Source: Nitrospira sp. Ga0074138 (GTDB taxonomy: Bacteria; Nitrospirota; Nitrospiria; Nitrospirales; Nitrospiraceae). Taken from it: a stretch of 64,000 nt of DNA. Each line of letters begins with the position of its first letter. Position 1 is the stretch's first letter. The position numbers were made by a program, and so were the translations under genes. The DNA is taken from assembly GCA_001464735.1 (NCBI GenBank), contig LNDU01000027.1:142212-206211 (forward strand), in the 5' to 3' direction. Below are positions 15,115 to 24,159 of this stretch, piece by piece. Below the pieces are notes generated by a model, which saw only the letters and a program-made list of their open reading frames with translations, ran no database searches and was not told where the DNA came from.

Positions 15115-17211
15115 ATGGCAACGGCAATAGAACCGGTAGAACAACCTCAGTTACTCAAGCATCCGGACATCGTCATCTCCCTTGGGGTGGTGGCCATTCT
15201 CATGGTGATGCTGTTGCCGTTGCCTCGATTTGTGCTCGATTTGTTGTTGAGCTTCGACATCACCTTGTCGGTGATTATCTTGCTGGTGGGACTTCAAGTA
15301 CGGCGTCCGATCGAGTTCTCGGTGTTTCCATCCATCCTGTTGGTGATCACGTTGTTCCGCCTGTCCCTCAACATTGCCTCCACGCGGCTTATTCTGTTGC
15401 ATGGCAACGAAGGGGCGGGGGCGGCTGGCGAGGTGATTCGGGCGTTCGGGAACTTCATTGTCGGGGGGAATTACACAGTCGGGTTGGTCGTCTTCTCCAT
15501 TCTCGTCATCATAAATTTCGTCGTGGTGACGAAGGGTGCCGGACGTGTAGCCGAGGTGGCCGCTCGCTTCACATTGGATGCCATGCCCGGCAAGCAGATG
15601 AGTATCGATGCGGATTTGAATGCCGGTGTGATCAATGAGGCGGACGCGCGCCGCCGCCGCCGGGAAATCGCGCAAGAGGCGGACTTTTACGGCTCGATGG
15701 ACGGCGCCAGCAAGTTTGTTCGAGGGGACGCCATTGCCGCCGTCATTATCGTCTTCGTCAACATCATCGGCGGATTGGCGATCGGGATTCTGCAACAGGG
15801 CATGAGTCCGGGACTGGCGGCCCAAACCTATACCGTGCTGACGGTTGGCGAGGGATTGGTGGCGCAGATCCCTGCCCTGATCGTGTCGACTGCCGCCGGT
15901 ATCGTGGTGACCCGCGCCGCCTCGGAGACGGATTTGGGCGGGGAGATGACTCGACAACTGTTGACCTCCCCGAAACCCGTGGGCATGGCTGCGGGTATTC
16001 TTCTCGCGCTTGGATTGGTACCCGGCCTTCCGCATGTGGCGTTCTTAGCATTAGGGAGTGCCATTGCGTGGGTCGCCTATCACCTCCATCAGCGCGAGCA
16101 GGTTCAAGCAGTTCCCACACCCACTCCCAGCATGCCCAAGACCGAGGAAGGTCAGACCCGAGTGAACCCGCTTGATCTTATGGAAGTGCAGGTGGGGTAC
16201 GGCTTGATAGGTCTTGTCGAGGGAACGCAGGGCACCGCATTGCTCGATCGGATTAAAGCGCTCCGGCGGCAATTTGCGGAATCGATGGGCTTTGTCGTCC
16301 CTCCCATTCATATACGTGACAACCTCCAGCTGCGTCCGAACGAATACGCCATCATGTTGAAGGGAGTGGAAGTGGCCAAGGCTGACGTCTTGCCTGGGCA
16401 TCTGTTAGCGATCGATCCAGGGACTGGTCAACGAGGCTTGGTGCAGGGGATCGCAACCAAGGAGCCCGCATTTGGCTTGCCGGCACTCTGGGTGCCTGAA
16501 GATGCCAGGGAGCAGGCTCAAATGGCGGGGTATACCGTGGTGGATGCGGGCTCGGCAATCGCGACACATCTATCCGAGTTGATCAAGCGCCATGGCTCTG
16601 AACTGTTGGGACGGCAGGAGGTGCAGACGCTGTTGGATGAAGTGGGGAAATCGCATCCGAAGTTGGTGGAGGAGCTCATTCCCACGCTGGTGCCGCTCGG
16701 AACAGTCGTCAGGGTTCTCGGGAACTTGCTCAAAGAGGGCATTCCGATTCGAGATCTCCGGTCGATTCTGGAGGCGATTTCTGATCATGCCACCACCACT
16801 AAGGATGCAGAAGTCCTCACAGAGTATGCACGGCAGGCGCTGGCTCGGACAATTACCAAGCAGTATCTAGCACCTGACGGTAGTCTGCAGGTCATTACCC
16901 TGGATCCCCGACTAGACCGGTCGTTGGCCGAACAAGCCGTGGCATTGCCGCCTGGGGCCATGTTGAACCTTGACCCCACGCTCTCTCACAAGCTGTTAAC
17001 TGGTCTCAAACAGGCCGCCGAACGGGTTGCGGCTCGCGGGCAGCAGCCGATCGTGCTCTGTTCGCAGGTTGTTCGCCGCCATCTCCGTCGACACAGCGAT
17101 CGTCAGTTGCATGCCGTTCCCGTCATGGGACTCAATGAAGTGGACTCCTTTGTCCGCCTGCAGTCGGTAGATACGGTACGCATCGACTTCGAAATGGCAC
17201 AGCTATCATAA
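15115..17211 (+). CDS. flhA: Flagellar export gate protein FlhA
   Basis: FlhA forms the nonameric export ring; its membrane part uses the proton gradient and its cytoplasmic part binds chaperone-substrate complexes. The 698-residue product has seven to eight membrane helices in the first ~320 residues and the FHIPEP-family loop with FTLDAMPGKQMSIDADLNAG and EADFYGSMDGASKFVRGDAI. The soluble domain that follows is complete (LLTGLKQAAERVAARGQQPI near the end). It lies 23 bases after flhB and 8 bases before flhF. Confidence 0.98.
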   Translation: MATAIEPVEQPQLLKHPDIVISLGVVAILMVMLLPLPRFVLDLLLSFDITLSVIILLVGLQVRRPIEFSVFPSILLVITLFRLSLNIASTRLILLHGNEGAGAAGEVIRAFGNFIVGGNYTVGLVVFSILVIINFVVVTKGAGRVAEVAARFTLDAMPGKQMSIDADLNAGVINEADARRRRREIAQEADFYGSMDGASKFVRGDAIAAVIIVFVNIIGGLAIGILQQGMSPGLAAQTYTVLTVGEGLVAQIPALIVSTAAGIVVTRAASETDLGGEMTRQLLTSPKPVGMAAGILLALGLVPGLPHVAFLALGSAIAWVAYHLHQREQVQAVPTPTPSMPKTEEGQTRVNPLDLMEVQVGYGLIGLVEGTQGTALLDRIKALRRQFAESMGFVVPPIHIRDNLQLRPNEYAIMLKGVEVAKADVLPGHLLAIDPGTGQRGLVQGIATKEPAFGLPALWVPEDAREQAQMAGYTVVDAGSAIATHLSELIKRHGSELLGRQEVQTLLDEVGKSHPKLVEELIPTLVPLGTVVRVLGNLLKEGIPIRDLRSILEAISDHATTTKDAEVLTEYARQALARTITKQYLAPDGSLQVITLDPRLDRSLAEQAVALPPGAMLNLDPTLSHKLLTGLKQAAERVAARGQQPIVLCSQVVRRHLRRHSDRQLHAVPVMGLNEVDSFVRLQSVDTVRIDFEMAQLS

Positions 17212-17219
17212 GGTAAGCC

Positions 17220-18554
17220 ATGAAGGTCAAAACATTTCACGCACTCACCATGCAGGATGCCATGCGCGCCATCAAGGAAGAACTGGGGCCGGATGCCATT
17301 ATCTTGTCTGCGAAAGAGGTGCGTGAGGGGGGGCGAGTCGTACAGGCATTCAATCGACCGGTCCTGGAAGTGATGGCCGCATCCGATCAAGACGTTCAAC
17401 GGTCCTCTCAGGCGGCAGAGCAAGTGTCACATGGTGCCGCGCCTGGGAGACCGTCTAATGAAGGGTCCGAGGCGTCGCCGACTTTTCAACAGACCCTGCA
17501 CGGGATGCTGAAGCCGAATAGTGAGGTGACAACACCGCCCGTCGGTCGGTCCGTCTCGTCGAAGCCATCTCGAGTGCACGTGAAACCGAATCGTCGTCGA
17601 CATTTCCGCACCGTCGTGAATGAATTGGGTCGCCTATTGGAGGACTTGTCGCGGGAAAATGTCCGGTCAATCGGAAGCCAACCGGTGCCGATGCTGGCCT
17701 GGCTGCGCCGCTCGCTGATCGAGCAGGGGATGAATGCTTCCACCGTGGATTTGTTGATGAACGAGGCGTGCAAGACGGCACAAGTGTCCGGTCCATGTGA
17801 CGATGAATCGATTCGGCGTGCGCTACAGCGTGAGATCGCAACTCGTGTGCGAACGAGCGAGCCGCTCCATAATGGAGAGGAATATCCCTCAATCGGTCTT
17901 CTGATCGGACCCAGTGGAGCGGGGAAGACCGCAGCTGTGGCTAAGCTGGCTTCTTATTATCGTCTCGAGCAGCGGAGATCCGTTGCCCTCATTACCTTTG
18001 ATACGTATCGGGAAAATGCAGTGGAGCAGCTGCGTCGGTATGCCAGGGTCGTGGGGGTGCCATTTGCTTGCGCCGTGTCAGCTCGACAGGTCCATCAAGG
18101 GCTCCGTCGTCATACGCGAGTCGATCTAGTGCTGATTGACATGCCTGGGATTGGACCGGGTGACCTGGCATTGGCGAAAGAACTGCGACGGCTGCTTCCA
18201 CAGGGGGCCGTCACAACCCATCTGGTCCTTCCGGCCTCTACCAGAGAGCAGGAGCTTTGTCGGATCACGAGGCGCCTCAATGATCTACCCCAGCTGCGTC
18301 TTCTGTTCACGAAGCTCGACGAGACGGAATCGTTTGGCACCATCTTTGAAGTCGCGCATCAAACCGGGTTGCCGCTTTCCTATTGGAGCATTGGACGGCG
18401 AGTTCCCGGCGATATCGAGGTTGCCTCATCGGAACGTTTGGCGGCGTTGTTGACTGCGGAATGCTCGACTAATTCTCAGGTGCTTGTCAATCGGGTAGGT
18501 CAATCATCGGGCGCAATTCCTGCATTAGTGGAAGCGGCAATTCACCACGGATAA
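17220..18554 (+). CDS. flhF: Flagellar placement GTPase FlhF (SRP-type)
   Basis: FlhF is an SRP-family GTPase that sets the site, usually a cell pole, and timing of flagellar assembly. The 444-residue product has the N-terminal B domain (MKVKTFHALTMQDAMRAIKE), an N domain and a GTPase domain. The P-loop is IGPSGAGKTAAVAK near residue 225, followed by FDTYRENAVEQLRRYA and the base-recognition motif TKLDE. The usual G3 motif DTAGR reads DMPGI, a change worth noting. It is followed by flhG, its usual partner, so a polar flagellum is likely. Confidence 0.93.
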   Translation: MKVKTFHALTMQDAMRAIKEELGPDAIILSAKEVREGGRVVQAFNRPVLEVMAASDQDVQRSSQAAEQVSHGAAPGRPSNEGSEASPTFQQTLHGMLKPNSEVTTPPVGRSVSSKPSRVHVKPNRRRHFRTVVNELGRLLEDLSRENVRSIGSQPVPMLAWLRRSLIEQGMNASTVDLLMNEACKTAQVSGPCDDESIRRALQREIATRVRTSEPLHNGEEYPSIGLLIGPSGAGKTAAVAKLASYYRLEQRRSVALITFDTYRENAVEQLRRYARVVGVPFACAVSARQVHQGLRRHTRVDLVLIDMPGIGPGDLALAKELRRLLPQGAVTTHLVLPASTREQELCRITRRLNDLPQLRLLFTKLDETESFGTIFEVAHQTGLPLSYWSIGRRVPGDIEVASSERLAALLTAECSTNSQVLVNRVGQSSGAIPALVEAAIHHG

Positions 18555-18573
18555 TTTGGTTGGAGGTCTCGCT

Positions 18574-19443
18574 ATGCCGTTTGGAACAAGAAGGTCTCTT
18601 CTTATGTCGGAGGATCTGAGTCGTGGAGATGGTTTATCTACTCGCGTCATCGCGGTGTCCAGCGGCAAGGGAGGAGTCGGAAAGTCTAATGTGGTTGCGA
18701 ACCTTGCCGTTGCACTCACGAGGGTTGGGAAGCGGGTGCTGATTTTGGATGCCGACCTCGGCTTAGGTAATCTCGATGTCCTCCTGGGGCTAGTTCCACA
18801 GCATACGATCGAAGACGTTTTGAGAGGCACACATACGCTCGATGAGATCGTCCTCAGCGGCCCAGCGGGCATCCATGTGCTTCCGGCCAGTTCCGGTGTT
18901 GCCCGTCTGACGGCGCTGACAGAAGCCCAACAGGTGATGATCCAGGAACAGTTGGCCCAGCTCACGTCAGAGATGGACGTGCTTTTGATCGATACCGGGG
19001 CAGGCATCTCGCCAAACGTCACTTTTTTTGCCTCTGCGGCAGATGAGACGATCATCGTCGTCTCGCCGGAGCCGACATCGCTCACGGATGCCTATGCGCT
19101 GATCAAAGTCTTGGCCCGCCAGTATCGAGAACGCCGTTTCAAAGTACTGGTGAATCAGGCTAAGAGCCCCCGTGAAGCGGCTGAAGTGTTCGGGAAGTTG
19201 GATGTGGCGGTGGATCATTTTCTTCATGTGGCCGTCGAATTAATCGGGGCGATCCCTTATGACGACTATGTGCATTTGGCCGTCATGCAGCAGAAGGCGC
19301 TCTGTGAGTTATTCCCAGATGCACCAGCAGCCCAAGCATTCAGGAGGTTGGCACATCAAGTGATCCAGTGGCCGAGGCCTGGTCTCCCCAAAAGTTCCAT
19401 ACAGCTTGTTTGGCAGCGGGCGGTGACGCCGGCCAGTAACTGA
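18574..19443 (+). CDS. flhG: Flagellar number regulator FlhG (MinD-like ATPase)
   Basis: FlhG is a membrane-associated MinD/ParA-type ATPase that limits flagellar number and stimulates FlhF GTP hydrolysis. The 289-residue product has the deviant Walker A motif (SSGKGGVGKSNVVANLAVAL), the switch segment LDADLGLGNLDVLLGL and VLLIDTGAGISPNV. ATG 18574 is chosen with TTGGAGG eight bases upstream. A DQAEAIR-type FlhF-activating segment is not obvious at the N-terminus. It follows flhF closely and precedes fliA. Confidence 0.92.
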   Translation: MPFGTRRSLLMSEDLSRGDGLSTRVIAVSSGKGGVGKSNVVANLAVALTRVGKRVLILDADLGLGNLDVLLGLVPQHTIEDVLRGTHTLDEIVLSGPAGIHVLPASSGVARLTALTEAQQVMIQEQLAQLTSEMDVLLIDTGAGISPNVTFFASAADETIIVVSPEPTSLTDAYALIKVLARQYRERRFKVLVNQAKSPREAAEVFGKLDVAVDHFLHVAVELIGAIPYDDYVHLAVMQQKALCELFPDAPAAQAFRRLAHQVIQWPRPGLPKSSIQLVWQRAVTPASN

Positions 19444-19467
19444 CCAACGATCGGACATGGGAAGATC

Positions 19468-20217
19468 ATGAGCAAGACTGCGTTACCACACGAGCGAAAA
19501 TCCTTTTCGGCCCAGGGAGCCAGACGCGAAGAGCTGATCAAGGAGTTTGCCCATGTTATTCGCGCGATGGCCCATCGGCTGGCCTTTCGCCTCCCGGCGT
19601 ACCTCGACGCGGAGGATCTGATTTCGGTCGGCACTATCGGACTCATGGATGCCATGGACAAGTATGATCCCACACGAGAAGCGAAGTTTAAGACCTATGC
19701 GGAGTTCAGAATTCGTGGCGCCATGCTCGATGAGATTCGATCGATGGATTGGATCCCAAGATCGGTTCATGAACGCATCGGCTTGCTCCAAAAGACGCAC
19801 ACGATGCTGATGAGCCGATTGGGTCGGCCGCCCCATGATGAAGAGGTGGCGACAGAACTGAAGATGTCCCTGGAAGAGCTGGATGATTTCATTACACGGG
19901 CCAGAGGGGTGGTGATGATCAGTGTGGACGATTTAGGCCTTCATGAACCAGACGGGCATAAAGTGGTCAAGATGTTGGCTGATACGCACACGCCGGATCC
20001 CCTGTCCTCATTGGTCAACGAGCGTGAACGTGAATTGATTGCCGAGGCTATTCACAGGTTGCCGGAAAAAGAGCGCCTCGTTCTGACCTTGTATTACTAT
20101 GAGGAGCTTACGATGAAGGAAATCGGAGAGTTGCTAAAGGTCACTGAATCACGGGTTTGTCAAATCCATACCAAGGCTATCATCCAGCTCAAGGCACACT
20201 TGCATAAACCGAGTTGA
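19468..20217 (+). CDS. fliA: RNA polymerase sigma-28 factor FliA
   Basis: FliA directs polymerase to late flagellar promoters once FlgM has been exported. The 249-residue product has region 2 (ISVGTIGLMDAMDKYDP, then KFKTYAEFRIRGAMLDEIRS, then WIPRSVHE), region 3, and a region 4 helix-turn-helix (LPEKERLVLTLYYYEELTMK, then ESRVCQIHTKAI). Candidate target sites are found at 25689, 30622, 35711 (minus), 35809, 46776 and 53646. It is the last gene of the fliL operon. Confidence 0.97.
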   Translation: MSKTALPHERKSFSAQGARREELIKEFAHVIRAMAHRLAFRLPAYLDAEDLISVGTIGLMDAMDKYDPTREAKFKTYAEFRIRGAMLDEIRSMDWIPRSVHERIGLLQKTHTMLMSRLGRPPHDEEVATELKMSLEELDDFITRARGVVMISVDDLGLHEPDGHKVVKMLADTHTPDPLSSLVNERERELIAEAIHRLPEKERLVLTLYYYEELTMKEIGELLKVTESRVCQIHTKAIIQLKAHLHKPS

Positions 20218-20346
20218 TTCTATCGGCCCGCCGGCTCGGCTGGGTACTCGATTGTCAGCGTGGTGAGGCTATTCGCGATAGTCCGCGATGGCTCGGCTTC
20301 AGTTCTGAGTCCAAGAACCCGTACCACTCTCGACGAGATCTCGACT

Positions 20347-20369
20347 AGGACCTGGCATAGCCAGGTCCT
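20347..20369 (+). terminator. Perfect hairpin downstream of fliA
   Basis: AGGACCTGGC pairs exactly with GCCAGGTCCT across the three-base loop ATA. It lies about 130 bases after the fliA stop. There is no T-run, so it may be a weak terminator or an RNA-stabilising element. Confidence 0.5.
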
Positions 20370-20631
20370 CAATCAGCGATCAAGATTATGCCCATGAAGG
20401 TCTCATTTCATGCGTTCCCACGATCGGGGCAACGATCTCTCGCATGGTGGTGTGTCTCAGTAACGGTGTGTGGGTGCTAGGAATAATTTTCACCTCAGTG
20501 GGTAGAATTCACCCTCGCAGCATGGCGGGGCGATCCCATACCACCCTGTTGTTCCTCAGCGGAAGTCAGTTCATGCCTGCATTTGGCTGAGTTCGTGGTC
20601 GATATAAAGTAATCCCTGCTCGGAACGAATC

Positions 20632-20647
20632 TGGCATAAGGGTTGCT
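20632..20647 (+). promoter_or_regulatory. Sigma-54-type promoter of the flgF operon
   Basis: TGGCATAAGGGTTGCT carries the -24 GG and -12 GC elements at the exact ten-base spacing. It lies 29 bases before the flgF start, giving a leader of about 20 bases with AAAGGAG as ribosome site. It shares TGGCAT and TTGC with the site before fliL, so the two operons are probably co-regulated. Confidence 0.7.
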
Positions 20648-20676
20648 GTCTCTCAAAGGCAAAAGGAGTCAGCAAT

Positions 20677-21447
20677 ATGAATCGAGGTATCTATTCTATC
20701 TTGTCTGGAGCACTCGCCCATGAACGGCGCATGCAAGTGTTTGCGAACAATATGGCCAATGTAAATACCGCTGGGTTCAAGCAGGATGAGCAGGCCTTCA
20801 AAGCCATATTCCCACGGTACCATGCGGTCGCTCCCACCGGAGGTCGAACTGTGGGATTGGCCCAACAGATCATGGCCAGACCATTCGGACCATCTGAGCG
20901 TGCGTTTGTCGCACCGCATCAGATCAAGACCACATTTGAGCCAGGCCGCATCCGATTGACCGGCAATCCGCTGGACGTCGCCATTCAAGGACAAGGGTTT
21001 TTTGAGGTACAGACGCCGCAAGGGCCTCGATATACCCGCAACGGTATGCTGTCGCTGGATAATCAACGTCGGTTGGTGACAGGACTTGGCTATCCCGTGA
21101 TGGGGACGAGGGGTGAGATCAAGATTCCTCCCGGGAAATTGGAGATTACGACACAGGGAGACATCAAAGTCGATGACAAGCCTGTCGCCACAATCAAAGT
21201 CATGGAATTTGCGGATGAAGACATGCCGCAGAAGTCGTCGGAAGGGCTGTTCTTCTCGGAGAAAGGCACGGTGGGCAAGAATCCGCAGATTCAGGTTGGG
21301 CACATCGAAGAGTCCAACGTCAATTCCATCGGCGAGATGGTGAAAATGCTTCAGGGTATGCGCAACTATGAATCAACGCAAAAACTGATTCAATCGCTTG
21401 ATCGTATGACTGAGGTCACGATTCAAGACGTAGGACGAGTGCTCTAA
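20677..21447 (+). CDS. flgF: Flagellar proximal-rod-type protein FlgF
   Basis: FlgF is one of the proximal rod proteins that cross the periplasm. The 256-residue product has the rod N-terminal motif (HERRMQVFANNMANVNTAGF), the central FlgG-like fold (PLDVAIQGQGFFEVQTPQG, then YTRNGMLSLDNQ) and the C-terminal helix (EESNVNSIGEMVKMLQGMRN). AAAGGAG precedes the ATG. It is paired with flgG downstream, the usual order. Confidence 0.93.
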   Translation: MNRGIYSILSGALAHERRMQVFANNMANVNTAGFKQDEQAFKAIFPRYHAVAPTGGRTVGLAQQIMARPFGPSERAFVAPHQIKTTFEPGRIRLTGNPLDVAIQGQGFFEVQTPQGPRYTRNGMLSLDNQRRLVTGLGYPVMGTRGEIKIPPGKLEITTQGDIKVDDKPVATIKVMEFADEDMPQKSSEGLFFSEKGTVGKNPQIQVGHIEESNVNSIGEMVKMLQGMRNYESTQKLIQSLDRMTEVTIQDVGRVL

Positions 21448-21531
21448 AACTGTGAAGCATCGTTGGTCGTTCGCAAACATCAGCTACCGCGTTTCATGTT
21501 TCACGAACGGCGAGATACGTAGGAGGATTCC
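21448..21531. other. 84-base gap before flgG with a repeat fragment
   Basis: The gap contains GTGAAGCATCGT at its start and TTTCACGAACG near 21503. The latter resembles CTTCACGAACG in the inverted repeat between fliP and fliQ. It may be a decayed copy of the same family. GTAGGAGG gives the flgG ribosome site. Confidence 0.4.
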
Positions 21532-22323
21532 ATGATTCGTGCCATGTGGACCGCGGCAACCGGAATGACGGCTCAGCAGATCAACGTCGACACGGTCGCC
21601 CATAACCTTGCCAACGTCAATACCAACTCCTTTAAACGCAGCCGAGCTGAGTTTGCGGACCTGCTGTATCAGATTCAACGACTTCCCGGTACCAACGCCT
21701 CCAACGTCGGTGTCTTTCCAGTCGGCATCCAGGTCGGTGCAGGGGTGCGCCCAACGACTGTTGCGAAAGAATGGATTCAGGGGAATATGCGCCAAACGAA
21801 CAACGAGACGGATCTGGCGATCGATGGATCAGGGTTTTTTCAAGTCTCCCGTCCTGATGGGACGATCATGTATACCCGAAACGGGTCGTTCAAGCGTGAC
21901 AATGTGGGCAATCTCGTGACCGGCGATGGCGATCTCCTCAATCCCGTGATTACAATCCCTTCCGGCGCGCTCAAGGTGGATATCGGACAGGACGGTACGG
22001 TCTCGGTTTTGCTGCCAGGTGTGACGCAGGCCTCACAAGTAGGGCAAATTCAGCTGACACGGTTCGACAATCCTTCCGGCTTGGTCGCCATGGGGAGCAA
22101 TCTCTTTATCGATAGCTTTGCCTCCGGACCTCCGACGCAGGGGACAGGCGGCTTCACCACCGGATTCGGGACGATCCAGCAAGGATTCTTGGAGAGTTCG
22201 AATGTCAACCTCGCCGAGGAAATGGTCAATATGATTATCGCCCAGCGAAGTTATGAGATTAACTCCAAGACGATCCAGGCGTCCGACGAAATGATGGCCA
22301 TTGCGAACAATCTCAGACGATAA
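21532..22323 (+). CDS. flgG: Flagellar distal rod protein FlgG
   Basis: FlgG builds the distal rod that passes through the P and L rings. The 263-residue length is typical (~260). The N-terminal motif TAATGMTAQQINVDTVAHNL and the rod-specific loop that follows (FADLLYQIQRLPGT) distinguish it from FlgE. The core LAIDGSGFFQVSRPDG and the C-terminal helix VNLAEEMVNMIIAQRSYEIN are intact. GTAGGAGG precedes the ATG. Confidence 0.97.
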   Translation: MIRAMWTAATGMTAQQINVDTVAHNLANVNTNSFKRSRAEFADLLYQIQRLPGTNASNVGVFPVGIQVGAGVRPTTVAKEWIQGNMRQTNNETDLAIDGSGFFQVSRPDGTIMYTRNGSFKRDNVGNLVTGDGDLLNPVITIPSGALKVDIGQDGTVSVLLPGVTQASQVGQIQLTRFDNPSGLVAMGSNLFIDSFASGPPTQGTGGFTTGFGTIQQGFLESSNVNLAEEMVNMIIAQRSYEINSKTIQASDEMMAIANNLRR

Positions 22324-22333
22324 GGAGCGGCTC

Positions 22334-23134
22334 ATGTCTAGGATTTGTATGACCATGATCATGCTCCTTTCATCTGTAGTCTTCGACGTGACGATGTCAT
22401 GGGCGGGACCTAGTGGCGAGTCTCGGTCGATCTCGTCGGCGTCCCGAGGTCCGGTTCATCGGGCGACCGACACCGTTGTGGACCGAGTGGCTGTCAGTGA
22501 GGTCAACCCTGATCTGATTCGGAAGGCCATTCAGAGACATCTGGAGAGTGAATGGGGGCACAAGGTTAAGACGGTACAGGTGACGGTGTTGGACCCCGTG
22601 GATCCGGTGATGATTCCCAGCGGGACGGTGGAGTTGCAGGTCATTCCCAACTCCCTGGAAGAAGGTCTAGGACGGCGAATGTTTCATGTGGAGGCAGTGG
22701 CAAACGGGAAAGCTCGGAAAACAATCCAGGTCGTTGCCGATATTGCGGCGATGATCGACGCGGTTGTTGTCACCCGCTTTCTGAAGGCCGATGAACTGAT
22801 TGATATGAGCGATCTCAAGACGGTCGGAATGAGGGTACACCAGATTAACCATTCCTTCATTATCGATCAAGGAGAGGTCATCGGAAAGAGCGCATCACGG
22901 CCTCTTCCGCCCGAGACACCGCTACGCCCAGCCTTTGTGAAGCCTCCATTGGCGATCAAGAAGGGTGATCGAGTCCTCATCGAGGCGCGGCGTGGAGGCC
23001 TGTCGATTCGGGCCAATGGCGTGACGAAAGCGAACGGACAAGTCGGACAGACCGTCATGGTCACCAATCTGGATTCCGGTAGGGAACTAAGAGCCAGAGT
23101 GGTGGCTCCCAGTCTTGTTGAGGTGGAGTTCTAG
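22334..23134 (+). CDS. flgA: Flagellar P-ring chaperone FlgA
   Basis: FlgA is a periplasmic chaperone for P-ring assembly from FlgI. The 266-residue product starts at ATG 22334 (AAGGAG upstream) with a signal peptide (MTMIMLLSSVVFDVTMSWAG). The body ends in the SAF-like C-terminal domain typical of FlgA (GDRVLIEARRGGLSIRANGV, then GQTVMVTNLDSGRELRARVV). It lies between flgG and flgH as in most flagellar clusters. Confidence 0.92.
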   Translation: MSRICMTMIMLLSSVVFDVTMSWAGPSGESRSISSASRGPVHRATDTVVDRVAVSEVNPDLIRKAIQRHLESEWGHKVKTVQVTVLDPVDPVMIPSGTVELQVIPNSLEEGLGRRMFHVEAVANGKARKTIQVVADIAAMIDAVVVTRFLKADELIDMSDLKTVGMRVHQINHSFIIDQGEVIGKSASRPLPPETPLRPAFVKPPLAIKKGDRVLIEARRGGLSIRANGVTKANGQVGQTVMVTNLDSGRELRARVVAPSLVEVEF

Positions 23135-23156
23135 TTGAATCGTGCCAGAGAACAAC

Positions 23157-23858
23157 ATGCCCTTTCACTGTAATCTGTCTTTTCATATGGCAGTACGTAG
23201 CCTGATCATCACTATCGCACTGCAAGGATGTTCAAGCCCGCCGAGCCCGTCGAGCAAGGTGACCGTGCCGCTGCTCCCTCCTCCAAAGACGCTTGGCTCG
23301 CTCTGGCAGGAAGAAAACGGACGAGCCTATCTCTATGAGGATATGCGTGCCATGCGGATCGGGGATATTCTGACTGTGAAAATCTCCGAAGTTCATAAAG
23401 GGTCAAAGTCAGCCGATACGGCAGTTCAACGGGATTCGACGATTAAAAACAGCATGGTCGGCAGCGGTATGGGATATATCGGGCTTCCAGGGATCCGCTT
23501 CAGTGATGAAACGAAGCGTGGATTCGGAATCAATGCGAACGCCAATAACAAGTTCGATGGGAAAGGTTCCACCAATCGTGAAGGCACATTGACAGGGACC
23601 ATTTCTGCGATCGTGACAGAGGTGCTTCCCAACGGGGATCTTCGGATCGAGGGGCGGCGTGAGGTCAGCGTCAACAGTGAAAAACAGCTGATGACGATCG
23701 GTGGGATTGTCCGGCGTGTAGATGTGGACACCAAGAATACAGTGGCCTCAAGTGCCATTGCGGACGCTAAAATCGAATACTCAGGTCTGGGTGTGCTGGA
23801 CGATGTGCAGCGACCCGGGTGGTTCATCCGTATTCTTAATTGGGTCTATCCGTTCTGA
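23157..23858 (+). CDS. flgH: Flagellar L-ring lipoprotein FlgH
   Basis: FlgH forms the L ring in the outer membrane. The 233-residue product has a lipoprotein-type signal ending IALQGC, a proline-rich linker, then the family core (LGSLWQEENGRAYLYEDMRA, GDILTVKISE, and the repeated NGDLRIEGRREVSVNSEKQ block) and a C-terminal RPGWFIRILNWVYPF. The start is uncertain: GTG 23142, ATG 23157 and ATG 23187 all keep the signal peptide; 23157 has the nearest purine-rich site. Confidence 0.92.
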   Translation: MPFHCNLSFHMAVRSLIITIALQGCSSPPSPSSKVTVPLLPPPKTLGSLWQEENGRAYLYEDMRAMRIGDILTVKISEVHKGSKSADTAVQRDSTIKNSMVGSGMGYIGLPGIRFSDETKRGFGINANANNKFDGKGSTNREGTLTGTISAIVTEVLPNGDLRIEGRREVSVNSEKQLMTIGGIVRRVDVDTKNTVASSAIADAKIEYSGLGVLDDVQRPGWFIRILNWVYPF

Positions 23859-23872
23859 GGAGGAGAGGGGCT

Positions 23873-24148
23873 ATGACCGTTCCGCCGAGACGCAAACCAA
23901 CTCCGAGAAGCATGCTCAAGCGGCGTCCTTTGAATCTCCGTACGCTCCAAATGATGGTGCAGAGTGGGGTTGTCCGACGGGCTGATTTTGATCCTCCCAC
24001 GTTTGGGAGTAGGACTCGATTTCATGTGCTTGATGATGCTGATCATGCCTCAGGGAAAGAATCGGCTTCTGAGCAAGGATGGCTGTCGCGCATCATACTT
24101 GGTCCTCGGTTACAGGTCTCTGTTCCCAAACGTTCATGGAGAGGATAG
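23873..24148 (+). CDS. Small basic protein of unknown function between flgH and flgI
   Basis: This 91-residue product is not one I recognise. It starts at ATG 23873 after a strong GGAGGAGAGG ribosome site 15 bases past the flgH stop and ends 12 bases before flgI, so it is surely translated with the ring genes. It is Arg- and Pro-rich at the N-terminus (PPRRKPTPRSMLKRRP), with a short helical stretch (NLRTLQMMVQSGVV) and a basic C-terminus (ILGPRLQVSVPKRSWRG). There is no signal peptide or membrane helix, so it should be cytoplasmic. Confidence 0.65.
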   Translation: MTVPPRRKPTPRSMLKRRPLNLRTLQMMVQSGVVRRADFDPPTFGSRTRFHVLDDADHASGKESASEQGWLSRIILGPRLQVSVPKRSWRG

Positions 24149-24159
24149 GTGCCTCACAC

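Larger units (their letters stand above)
20218..20676. other. 459-base intergenic region between fliA and flgF
   Basis: No credible gene is visible. The region holds a perfect hairpin (20347-20369) that may end the fliA transcript and a sigma-54-type promoter (20632-20647) for flgF. CGAGATCTCG near 20336 is a short palindrome. The rest shows nothing I can name. Confidence 0.6.

Noticed and set aside
15151..16035. 294-codon minus-strand open frame opposite flhA
   Set aside because: FlhA motifs cover the region completely. The antisense translation is rich in Gln, His and Arg with no domain.
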